Part shown: positions 53,717 to 64,000 of the stretch, in pieces
Layout of the letters: every line of letters begins with the position of its first letter
How positions within the stretch are numbered: the stretch's first letter is position 1
DNA from: Penelope pileata
Taxonomy: Eukaryota; Chordata; Aves; Galliformes; Cracidae
Reading direction: 5' to 3'
DNA length: 64,000 nucleotides
Assembly: GCA_013396635.1 (NCBI GenBank)
Contig: WBMW01005106.1
Location: 1-64,000, forward strand
Position numbers and translations under genes: made by a program
The notes under the pieces: model-generated
What the model was told of the DNA's origin: nothing
The model's database searches: none
The model's input: the letters and a program-made list of their open reading frames with translations, nothing else

Positions 53717-53979
53717 TCAGTCAGGACCACTATGAAATGGCCATAGAATAGACCAGAATTCAAAATCTGCAAATGTGGATTGAATCATCTTTCTCATCTT
53801 CTTCAAGCTATTTTCTCTTATATATTCTGCAAAATGCAGTGTAGAAGCTGTTGCTTCATTGGCAGCAGCTCTTCTAAGAAATTCAATGAAAGGACAGCTT
53901 GAACTGGAACCAGCAGAAGCTGCACCAGAGACCTTGTAAGTGTTCCTAGAGTTTATTATCAAACTGGCACAAGTACCAT
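53717..53979 (-). other. Candidate last-exon-like segment, unknown protein
   Basis: On the minus strand a good pyrimidine-rich acceptor (CTTCCCATCACTCTCTCTTCAG, its AG pairing with 53980-53981) leads into an 87-codon open frame ending in TGA at 53717-53719. It includes DGTCASLIINSRNTYKVSG, then CPFIEFLRRAAANEATAS and LHFAEYIRENSLKKMRKM. Composition is balanced, with a probable basic helix. No polyadenylation signal is seen close downstream, and I do not recognise the protein. It could be an exon of an unannotated coding or noncoding transcript, or chance. The frame also stays open upstream of the acceptor to about 54076. Confidence 0.22.
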
Positions 53980-56035
53980 CTGAAGAGAGAGTGATGGGAA
54001 GAAAAGATTTAAAGAGGTAAAGTGGATTATTCTCAATCAGGAAAGAAAATGAACCTTTATTCTGGAATATTTCCACAGTAGCTTCCCTTCTTAAAACTCA
54101 CACTTTAATGTGTCACGACTAAATTTTTTTTTTATGAATAAGAAGATTAGAGAGCTGCTTAGCAACAGGATGTACAGCTTTTATCTGTGTGCCTTAAGAA
54201 AGAAAAGACAGCATTCTCAACTACAGCAAACCTATGAATTTGACCCCAACCACATACAAGATAGCAGAACTCTCTGTGAAGACAATAATTACAGACAGGG
54301 TAATGACTGAGAAATAAGCTTGTTAAAAGTGGATTGCACAGAATTAATTAATATCATGGATAAATACTAGATTTTTAGATGTATTTTGTATAATATTTTG
54401 GAAAAGGAGGTGTAGTGAACCTAAACTCTCTGCAAGCAGTTAACACACACACAGATTAAAACAGGACTAAAGAGCTTTTAGTCAGGATAAAGAGCTGATT
54501 ACAAAGATTAAGAAAGTGATGCTGGTAAAAGAGAAATTACCAGAAAAGCTCTTCAAGCTTTTGAACTTCCAGTGATGGAGGTAGAAAACGCCGCAGTTGG
54601 AATTAAATCTGAAGATGATGCCAAACTGCTTATCAGTATTTCTCTATAAGTAATAAACTAGCAACTTCTAGAGAAAGTATTGAAGTCTAAGGATTAGTTC
54701 AGCATGAAAATTCATTTAAATAAATTTAAGCTAGAAATTATAAAATAAATTTATATCCAGTGAAACATGAAACTGGAACAGATCACCTCTTTCTACAGCA
54801 TACAGAACTAACCAAGACCATCACACATTGGAGGAAAGGGGAAAAAAAGTAGCACTTGTATTGTTTAAGTTTTCAAAACTCCATTCCCTGCAATAACAGA
54901 TCTTAAGAACAAAGTATCAGACTCTGAAATTGCCAGTAGGTGATTAAATCAATTCAGCCATTAATAAGCTGCAGAATGTCAGAGTTTTTCCCCTTTATCC
55001 TCATTGGGTTGTGATTAGTCAGCCCTTGTGCTTGCTTTCAAGTTTTCCATTCTTCATATTATGCACTTGATGATGTCAAGTATTGTTCTATATGCATGAT
55101 TTCACTATTTTTCCCCAGTGCCTTTGCTTTGCCAGTCTTTTTCCCCAGCAGTCTTCCCTTCTGGATCTTTTTCTAGTTTCCAGTTTCAATTTCTGCTTCT
55201 TTTTCATTTCTCTTTAATTTTGAATTTATCTTAAAATATGTAATAATGTATTTCCAACTCTGAGATTTTCTGCTTTTGTTAGATGGTTAGACATAGTCAG
55301 CAAGAATGAGGTCTTATTCCCTCATTCAAACAAAATCCCTAGGATGTTAATGAAGGTTAATACTTAGTGAACTTGGAGAGAAAAATGTCAGGCATTCTAA
55401 AAAGTCTGTCATTCTACTAAGCAAGTTTATTGACAAGAATTGAAATAATGAGGTGTGAAATGTTGGGATTAGACAAACCAACCAACAAACAAAATTAATA
55501 TTTTTTTCAGTACTAGAGATAAATAATAAATAAAAAAATAAAATCCATATATTCCGCACATTAGGAACTTCAGATCCTCAGAACAGAATTAATATATATT
55601 AGTTCTTTAGTTATTGAATTGCACTGTGCTCTGACTTCATATTTCTCGTGCTGCTCCTTTCATTTTCTCTTTACCAATCTCACTGAAATAACACGAAGGG
55701 CAAAATGGTAATGACTCTTTACATACATTTCCTCCCTTTTTTTTTTTATCTCAGAATGCATGATTTCTCCTGATCTTTACACTACTTCATGTTGCTAAGA
55801 CCTGTAAAAGATACATAAATACCAAAAGAGCATAATCACTACCAGATAAAGTAGTAAACAAATGAACCTCCTCACACCTCTGTAGTATATGATTCTGTGT
55901 TCCTTAAAATTAGACTTCAATGGACTTAGAATAAGAATTAACTGCAAAGCTTACATTTGAATTTCAAGTTTTCAATTAATATTTAAAATATGCATACACA
56001 AACATATCCAGTCTCTTGAATCTGTAATCCTCAAC

Positions 56036-56150
56036 CTGATAATCTTGTAAGAAAAGAATCACTGATAAAATTTCTTGTATTTCTGATTTAGTCACAGCTG
56101 GAAGCTGAACAAGAACAGCATCTCCTACCAAGTTATTTTCATTTGTTTTT
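56036..56150 (-). other. Candidate internal-exon-like segment, unknown protein
   Basis: On the minus strand, T-rich sequence ending TTCTGTGTTTGGGCAG could serve as an acceptor. It precedes a 115-base open segment reading TNENNLVGDAVLVQLPAVTK and then SEIQEILSVILFLQDYQ. A CAG/GTTGAG border at 56036 is a possible but weak donor. The peptide is helix-prone, with alternating charged and hydrophobic residues. It lies on the same strand as 53717-53979, about 2 kb 5' of it, so both could belong to one transcript. I do not recognise the family. Confidence 0.22.
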
Positions 56151-59100
56151 CTGCCCAAACACAGAATAAATAAATAAAAAATTCTTTATTTCAATATCAG
56201 CTTAGAAGCTTTGTTACAGAGGAAGTTCTTAAGCTGAACAAACTTTTGATGTTCATTTTTTACTTGGGTTTCATTTGCAGATATCAGGATGCCTTTAATA
56301 CACAATAGATATGGTTTAATTGCTACCATTTGGGTTAAGTGTACTGGAGAGGTCTTGATAAGCCTGTTTATGTCTGAATTTACTATTGCTACATAACTGA
56401 AAAATGCTCAAAGTCAAGAAGTGAGAGTTAAATACATGACTGTTATTGGCATTCTGTGATGTCTATATATTTACTGGGTCCTAAACTGGTTTACACCTCA
56501 TAGGAAAAAAAAATCCATCAAAAGAAACAGTTCCCACCCTCTGAAAGATCACTGTCTGCATGGACAGGACAAGATCACTATCTTTATTTTATAATCTTGT
56601 GAAGTTAGGCATAGGTACATGATGTACTCGACCTTCAATCTACTTTCCAGAGAAAAGAAACAAGCAACAAAAGAGCTTGAAGAAGTCCACAGAATCAATT
56701 TTTAGCACCACTGGTAGGAAGATACATTCCAGGGACAGCAAGTACAGAGAAATTTTAAACAGGAATCCAGACTTCATATTTCTCCAATCCAGTGCATGAG
56801 TTACTACATGGTAGATAAGTAATTGGAAACTGGGAAACAGAGTGGAGATGTACGAGCTATGTTGTCACATGCAAGTGTCTGCAGTAGACATTCAGGAGAA
56901 ATTACCTTTCAGTAGCCCCTTCTACATGTGACTCTCACCGCAGGACACCGACTTCAATGCAAAGCTCTGTTGTTATCACCTGTGGACTTTCTTATGCAAA
57001 GACTATTAGAAGACTCAGCAGGACAGAACCTACAGAGCATGGAAAACAAAATATTATAGATTTAGGACTCTAGAGTATGCAGCATCCTCTTAGTTTTTGA
57101 GGAAAATCATGACCTTATCTCCAACAAAAATTTGTATCATACTTTCCACAAAATAAGGACAAATCTTTCTTTCAAAGTATGAAACAAATGAAGACATAGA
57201 ATCAGAAATCTGATAAACTTATCAAATGTCTTTCTTTTAACAAAACTTTTCTTCAACAATAGCACTGTTTATTTTTGTGTATGTGTATACATATATGTAC
57301 ACATATGTATACTTACAATGTTCAGAATAAACTTTATGCTTTTAGCATGATCATCAGTAACACAGAGAGGCACTGGATAACATAATTGTAAGATATTATA
57401 TAAAGTGTGGGACTTATGTGTAGTCTCATGCACTTGGAAGTTTTTATAAAATATAAAAACATGAATTTTATAAATTATTTCTACACTATGACCATCCAGT
57501 CAAACTAATTGTAGTGGGATCAGAGTTTCCAAATCACTTAAACATTTAGGAACCATTTAGAAAAGCTGATTTTGATAGCAGAGGAGATCCCCCAGATTTG
57601 AGGGAGATGAAGTATGCACATGGAGAATGGGGGAATGAAGGATTTGTTATTTGTTTTCAATTTCAGTACAGTAGTAATCTGTAAAAATATGAATATTCTG
57701 CTTCTTTCATTTAGAAACTAATACTTTCAGATAAAGGGTTATTCTAACTGCTAAGCTCTATTTATCTTAGAAAGATGTTGCATGTTATGTTACCTGAAAT
57801 ATATGCTAGATTAAAAAAATTACCACCCCCTAATCTATTTGCAATTCAAATGTGAAACTTCCAAAGAAAAACTACAGTGCATCAACCCAGAACAAACAAC
57901 TCATCAAACCCGATAAATATGGTATGATCCCAGTAATGAAAAATGAGCTTTGCAACAGTCCATAATTAGCATGGGAATGACAGGCACATTCTAAATCCTT
58001 CTGAACATATGGGTAATTATTGAAGAGCTATGACAGTAATGCATCAACAAGCCTATTTGTCTTACTGTGGTTCTATATTCTGTCTGCCTCTTCATGGATC
58101 TTGACATGCCATTCAATAATTTCATGAAAATCTCATTGCCCAAGAGAAATGACAAGAATCCACCCACAATAAGAAGGAAAATTAAAAGAATCATCACTTA
58201 AAAAGAGTTTTGAGATTCTAGATAAGCATCCTAAAACATCTTATCTTTCCAACCTGCAATCTCTCTAGCTTTGTTATTTGCTAATAGGAATTTTCATATT
58301 TCTGAAATAATTTCCTATGATTCTGTAATTAAAGGGAGAAAAGTAGAAAGGAATCAAAATAATTAAAAAATAGGTCTAAGTCAGATGATTGTGTAGTTCA
58401 TGAAGAGCCTTAAAATTCTATCCCATTGCCCTAAATACATTCAGATTCCAAAAATGAAAATCATTGTTATTATCTTCTATTATGTAGGATTTATAGTTCT
58501 TCCCATGACAGAACAAGAAGCCTCATTGATGAGAGTGTTGACTAGAAAGATAAATAATAAATAAAGGAAGACAATTTTTGTAGGTCTGAATGAAACAAAC
58601 AAATAGCAGCTAGTAGAAAAGCACAGCCACTATTACTACCTATTTAGAAAAGGAAAACTACTGTACAGGAAGAAGGACAGTCAATTATCTGTTATAATTA
58701 TAATAATCTTACCCTGACATCAACACTCAAATTTCTATTTGTACTTCACATCTAAGTTGTTTATCTGCAACTGTATCAGAAGACACAGATGAAACTAGAT
58801 GCTAGAAGCAGATTGCCTAAGTCTAATTAATCCAACTTTTCACCCTATAAAACTTCCTTCCAACGATTAGTAAAGCCTGAACATGGATTGCAGTTTGACT
58901 TTCATTTTGTGAAGTGGGAGTGGGCGTGGAGGGGGAGTGAAAAGAGAAGGAGAAAGACTGGGAATAATATTCACCTTTACACTGAAACACTTCTCCTAGC
59001 CTAAGTTATACAGCAGAAGAAAAGACAGGAGTGAGCGAACATCAATCATCCTTATGGATCTTTACTTTTTATTCATTGTTCTATTGATCTCTTTCAGCAT

Positions 59101-61741
59101 TATTTCATACGTAGATTGCAATAAAAGTCATTTCTTATTATGTCTCCATTTTAAATCATAAAGCATATGACACAATAGTTTTTGAAAGAAGGACAGGTTC
59201 CCTAAGGGAAAGAACAAAATCCTGAGTAAAAGCACAGATTTATTGATCTCTCCTTCAATAATAATGATTAAAATCTAACCAAGCACTATTGCCTTAATAA
59301 ATTATTCAACTCTCTTTCCCCCTTCCACATTCCAACTGGATGCACTCCAAAAAAAGAAAAGTTCAATCATAAATGTTGAAAATACTGTCTTCTTCATGCA
59401 GTAAGCCATGACAATGTTAAAAACACACTAAATAACAGCATCTTACAGACAAGAAATATCTTGGCCCAAAGCCCAGATGACCACCAACTGGGGAAAGAAA
59501 ACAACATATGTGTTGGAAAGGAGAGGAAAAGATTTTGTCAGCTCTTTCTACTTTCCAGGAAAATTTATGGGCATGCTTTTCCCTACTGAGTCATGACTAC
59601 TCTTGCAACAGAGCAATGAGAATTTTCCCCACAACTTTAACTCCCTCTTCAGTAGGAAGAACCTTTATGCCACAACTATAGTGCATAATTATGCATCTGA
59701 ACTGCTAGGGAAACGCTTGTCTTTCAAGATAATGCTGGCTGTGGATAGGAGTGGGTAGAGGCACCAGTCACTTAAAATGAGATGAATGATAAAGACCTCA
59801 CATTAACTTACCAGAGGTCAAAAGGATCATATAAGCAACCATTTTTCTCTTGTGATTTCTGTTCACCTAGTTTTCAGTAAAAGACAATGTTTTAAAAGCA
59901 TGTATGCCTAGACTGATATAACCTGATAATGAATCTGTGAAATGTGTGAATAGTTCCACACTTCAAGCACTAAACCCACAAGCAAACTTTACATTTTCAT
60001 TGACTAAGACACTCAGAAGGCACTCTTCAGCTCTGATCTAAAAATCAAATTCATCTTAAAGAACATGTAGTTTCAATTCCTCCTTTAGAAACAATCTCAA
60101 CATCTTTTTGATATTAAAATTAACATGCCATAAATAACAATTATAGGTATATGAACTGCGCTTAGTAATGGAGAACTTAACTTGCACATACACAGTGCTT
60201 TACCATGTAAACATACGCTCCCAGTTCAACTGACCTTTAGGTCTGTTAGAATTGATCTCACCTTGGAGCAAACACGTCTAAAATATCACAAGTGGCCACA
60301 AAACATAGGTCAAGCTCAAATTCTGTATCATATGTTCCTCTTTCAACTAAAGGCAGATATTAGATGATCAATATAATCAACCTACTGTCATACTATTAGT
60401 TTTCTCAAACGTCTTCCAATTTTCCCTGTATAAACGCCACCTTACATTGAAACAAAATGTGCTCTAGTTGATCCTATGGTGCTCTCCATCTCCATTTCTT
60501 CTGTTGGTGAGGACTGCCAAGGAGAAGCAATGACTTTCCACATTTATAATGACAAAAAATTAAAGGAAAATAAAACACCTCAATATGATTGTTGTTTTTC
60601 TGCACATGCAAAACCTATGAATTTGCAGATGTTTTCCCATGTTCTAATCAGGACTGAATGTCTTTGAAATGTTATTGTTACTGGATTTTTTTTGTGACGG
60701 TCTTGCATATTCAGAGGAGAAGGAAAAAAAAACCTGATTGTCAGACATTATGGAAATTCTAATTAATCAGGGTGTGGATTATTTATATCATATATTTTAA
60801 GATATAGGAAATTCTTGCCTCTCCTACAGCATGCAGCAGCTTCAGTATATGATTCAAAAAAACAGAAAGCTTAAACATAAAAGCAACGAGGATCCATTTT
60901 TACAGTAATGAATCCTATCGTTGTAACATGGAATTAGTTTCATTTATGAATAGAAATATAGATTGTAGTGTTCTGTGATAACAGAGAACTCTATTTGTTG
61001 GCTGATAAGTTTTCTTCCCTAAAAATATCATCTCTGTTATTGATTTTGGAACATACCTGTTGTGTATCCCATATCCTTACTACAACTGAAAAAATGTTTA
61101 TTATGAATCATGGCAAATTCAAAGACTCTCGAGTCCTGAATCATTTATTCAGTGTGGCATTTGACATTTTATTTAGAAAAAGGTACCAACATATCCACAC
61201 TTAGTTAGAAGCAACCCTCAAAATGAAGACTTTCCAGTATAAATTCAGGATGGCATGGCTGTTGTCTGAATCCTCTATAGTGAAGATAGTAACATTATTG
61301 AGCTGGCTGCTTACACACCTGCTTTTATGTCCACTATTCAATATTACCTCATGTCTTAGGGTGTTCTTTCAAAGTCAGTTCTAAAATGCATAAAAACACA
61401 TTTTAAATATTCTGAGTGTTGAAATACTAAATTACAGTGGTGCAGTGATGCTGCCTGGGGGATTTCTCTGGGAGAGTGTGTAATTATCCAGAGTGAAGAA
61501 CAGGATAGGAAGATATTGACAAACGAGGACTTATTGAATTTAGGGGTAACTGGGCAGGCACTGATATTGACTCTCAATAAAGTTTTCACTCAGGGCAAGA
61601 TTTAATATGTGAGAAAACCAATCTTAATGTGTAGGCATATGATTTAATTGTTTGCCCAACTGAAAACCTCAAAGAAGAAGAAATAAAGAGAGCATTTTAA
61701 GTGTATCTGGATAAGAATATGTTCCAGGTTTGAGTCACTAT

Positions 61742-62080
61742 ATCACAGAATCACAGAACTGTGGGGGTTGGAAGGGACCTCTAGAGATCATCGAGTCCAG
61801 CCCCCCTGCTAAAGCAGGTCCCTATAGCAGGTCGCACAGGTAGGCATCCACACAGGGCTTGAATATCTCCAGGGAAGGAGACTCCACAATCTCCCTGGGC
61901 AGCCTGTTCCCACGCTCCGTCACCCGCACCATGAAGTTCGTATGCATATTTGTGCAGCACTTCCTATGCTCCAGTTTGTGGCCATTTCCCCTTGTTCTGT
62001 CACCAGTGACCACTGAAGAGTCTGGCCTCATCCCTTGGCCTCCTGTACTTTAGATATTTATAGACATTGGCAAGATTCCC
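61742..62080 (-). mobile_element. CR1 LINE 3' fragment (same subfamily as 62757-63387)
   Basis: The left edge ATCACAGAATCACAGAACTG is the reverse complement of the 3' octamer end. The minus frame at 61822-62031 shows a decayed RGNGHKLEHRKCCTNMHTNF and RGNRLPREIVESPSLEIFK. Sequence and 3' UTR (AGGTCCCTTCCAACCCCCAC in reverse) match the plus-strand copy about 1 kb downstream more closely than the other CR1 types in this window. It is 5'-truncated at about 62080. Confidence 0.93.
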
Positions 62081-62756
62081 TGCAGAATATGTTACTACTT
62101 ATATTGCTCTATGTATATTTCTCTCTCTCTGTCTTAAACACACACCTTCTCAGTTTATGTCCTTCTGCCTAGCAGTGTAGACCATAGAATTGCAAATGAG
62201 ACTCTGACTTCTACATATATGACACATCACTTAGAGTAAATATTTTATATTTCAAATATATTTGTTTATGTGAGAAAAGTTTTAATAAATCAGTATTTTA
62301 AAACAGAAATATCTGTCATGTTTTAGCTCATTTTATCAGTAAAATTCAAAGCATTTTTTGAGGATGCATTGGTTATCACATTTTACTTGGTGGAAAAGAG
62401 AGTAAATCAAAACAAAGTTGCCTGTCCAGGATAATCATACAGGCTTACAATGGTGCAAGTAATAGAGAAAATGCCTTCTAATACAACTCTGCAGGCCTCT
62501 CTGCCTCACAGAATGGAAGGGCCAAGCTTCAGAAGTGTGTTTATTCTACAGCCAAGCCACATTTGCACACAAGCAAAGTAAAAACATCTGGATTTTCTAG
62601 TTGATAAAAAATTGCATTTAATGATCACTTACTTTAGCAAACATTCTATAGTACTATATATTATAAGTAATTCTCTACTCTAAAATTGTATTAGTATTGT
62701 CAAATGTGGCTTGGCTTTAGAATAAACACATTTCTGAAGCTTTATGGAGACCGAAA
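62081..62756. other. Unique spacer between inverted CR1 copies
   Basis: AT-rich, with a CT-rich run at 62119-62131. No gene is seen. At its right end, TTTATGGAGACCGAAACA (62740-62757) resembles a piece of the mariner transposase gene. Confidence 0.45.
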
Positions 62757-63387
62757 CAAGAAAGGCCAAGAAAGCCAACAGGATCCTGGAGTGCATTAAA
62801 AAGAGCGTTGCCAGTAGGTCAAGAGAGGTGATCCTCCCCCTCTACTCTGCCCTGGTCAGGCCTCAGCTGAAGTACTGTATCCAGTTCTGGGCTCCCCTGT
62901 ATAAGAAAGACAGGGACCTCCTGGAAAGAGTCCAGCAGAGGGCCACAAAGATGATAAAGGGCCTGGAGCATCTCCCTGATGAGGAGAGGCTCAGTAAGCT
63001 GGGTCTATTCAACCTGGAGAAAAGAAGGCTGAGAGGGGACCTGGTCAATGTTTATAAACATCTAAAGTGTAGGAGGCAAATGGACATGGGGAATCTCTTT
63101 TCAGTGGTGTTTGGGAACAGGATGAGGGGAAATGGACTTAAACTGGAGCACAGGAAGTTCCGCACCAATATGAGGAAGAATTTCTTCACAGTGCGGGTGA
63201 CGGAGCACTGGAACAGGCTGCCTAGGGAGGTTGTGAAGTCTCCTGCCCTGGAGATACTCAAGACCTGTCAGGATGTCTACCTGTGCGACCTGCACTAGGG
63301 AACCTGCTTTAACAGGGGGGTAGGACTCGATGATCTCTCAAGGTCCCTTCCAGCCCCTACAATTCTGTGATTCTGTGATTCTGTGAG
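62757..63387 (+). mobile_element. CR1 LINE 3' fragment with intact ORF2 C-terminus
   Basis: The frame 62744-63298 is open for 184 codons. It contains [59 protein letters not shown] and [15 protein letters not shown], then [18 protein letters not shown] and a natural stop TAG at 63296-63298. The 3' UTR and three near-perfect ATTCTGTG units (63361-63387) follow. This is the C-terminal part of CR1 ORF2 beyond the reverse-transcriptase core. It is 5'-truncated and therefore inactive. The uninterrupted frame suggests one of the youngest insertions here. It abuts mariner sequence directly at 63388. Confidence 0.96.
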
Positions 63388-64000
63388 ATGGTGGATGGTG
63401 TCTTCCTGTAGTGGTGACAGTGACATGAAAGACAAGCCATGTTCCAGACAGTCATGCACATCTGTCAAACCACAAAATGGAGAGCATCTTGATCAGCTCA
63501 TCCACACAATTGGTGGATTATGGCCAAGGAACTGAATACATAGTTGAATATTGGCTTCAATAATTTGGAAATGATGGCAGTAATGTTGGAATATTGCAAT
63601 GTTTGCTTCAGTTGGGTCCCACATATACTCGCATAGGAACAGAAAGAACACCATATGAAGGCTTGTCAGGACTTATCGAAAAAATACTAGGTTGAGAATG
63701 ACAATATTCTGGATGGCATCATTGCTGGTGATGAGATGTTGTCAACACTATGACCTGAAGTCAAAAATGCAGTCCATGGAGTGATGACGTGAATTCCCCA
63801 CTGAAGAAAAAGTTCAAGACACAGCCCTCAGCAGTTAAAGTGATGTGCACAGTCTTTTGGAATAGAAAAGAGGTGATATTTCTGCATTTCTTGGAACCTG
63901 GACAAGCTATCATCTCTGATCTCTGTACCACAGTGCTGACCAAGCTGAAGGTTCAAACTTCCAGAGTCAGGACAAAGAAGAAGACAACCATTCTCTTGCA
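63388..64000 (+). pseudogene. Mariner-family transposase pseudogene (Galluhop-like), runs off window
   Basis: The sequence starts inside the transposase N-terminal region just after the CR1 3' end and continues to the window edge. Decayed coding blocks in several frames read SGDSDMKDKPCSRQSCTSV, GEHLDQLIHTIGGLWP, the GDE motif with the first catalytic Asp of the DDD triad at 63730-63732, SMEW-type sequence near 63775, FPTEEKVQDTALSS and a VMCTVFW-like stretch near 63840. Frameshifts and stops are frequent (for example just after the GDE motif), so no protein is possible. The part near 63390-63420 matches the piece at 17990-18020, so both copies belong to one family. The remainder, with the later catalytic residues and right inverted repeat, lies beyond 64000. 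Confidence 0.85.

Larger units (their letters stand above)
52961..61741. other. Long unique AT-rich region with two exon-like segments
   Basis: About 8.8 kb without a recognised gene or dispersed repeat. Two minus-strand segments with splice-like borders (53717-53979 and 56036-56150) are listed separately. Also present are a TA run near 53504-53514, a T run at about 55738-55747 and a near-palindrome at about 57286-57312. Confidence 0.45.

Noticed and set aside
57991..58197. Short minus frame beginning with a hydrophobic, membrane-like segment
   Set aside because: The hydrophobic run is what AT-rich DNA commonly encodes by chance, and nothing else supports a gene.

Overview
The window is AT-rich nuclear DNA from a bird. 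Two kinds of evidence point there: about fifteen fragments of the CR1 LINE family, many ending in the CR1 3' octamer array (ATTCTATG or ATTCTGTG repeats), and two pieces of a mariner transposon that resemble the chicken Galluhop family as I remember it. A galliform close to chicken is the best guess, but the sequence cannot settle the species. I see no bacterial-style operon, rRNA, tRNA or CRISPR array, and no gene I can name. The window reads as a gene desert or the interior of a very long intron.

Layout. 1-330: CR1 endonuclease-domain fragment (minus). 3313-3710: long GAAA polypurine microsatellite. 5656-6265: CR1 (minus). 6266-13249: mostly unique sequence, with one weak exon-like ORF and a GC-rich patch. 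13250-15345: two CR1 3' ends (plus). 17691-18195: internally deleted mariner. 19700-20095: very old CR1-clade reverse transcriptase relic (minus). 20096-27680: unique sequence with one protein-like minus-strand ORF at 24068-24379. 27681-28092: two CR1 tails in a row (plus). 32331-32684, 37265-37633 and 40869-41058: CR1 tails (plus). 42153-42703: young CR1 (minus). 44222-45230: old CR1-clade relic (minus). 48262-49784: the longest CR1, carrying most of the reverse transcriptase (plus). 51280-51790: possible LTR. 52393-52960: degenerate ERVL-type LTR. 52961-61741: unique sequence with two exon-like minus-strand segments. 61742-62080 (minus) and 62757-63387 (plus): CR1 copies of one subfamily. 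63388-64000: mariner transposase pseudogene running off the window end.

Nothing forms a working pathway. The retrotransposon and transposon pieces are dead by 5' truncation, stop codons, frameshifts or deletion; the longest intact reading frame among them is the 184-codon C-terminal part of a CR1 ORF2 at 62744-63298. The most useful observation is about the assembly. All four ambiguous bases (53, 3439, 37620, 42572) lie in repeats, and the three inside CR1 copies each mark the loss of roughly 100-330 bases relative to sister copies or to the CR1 ORF2 pattern. They look like collapsed gaps, not point ambiguities. The best leads for undescribed biology are four short exon-like or protein-like ORFs (7235-7434 plus; 24068-24379, 53717-53979 and 56036-56150 minus). 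None is recognised and all are low confidence. I found no convincing new biological system.
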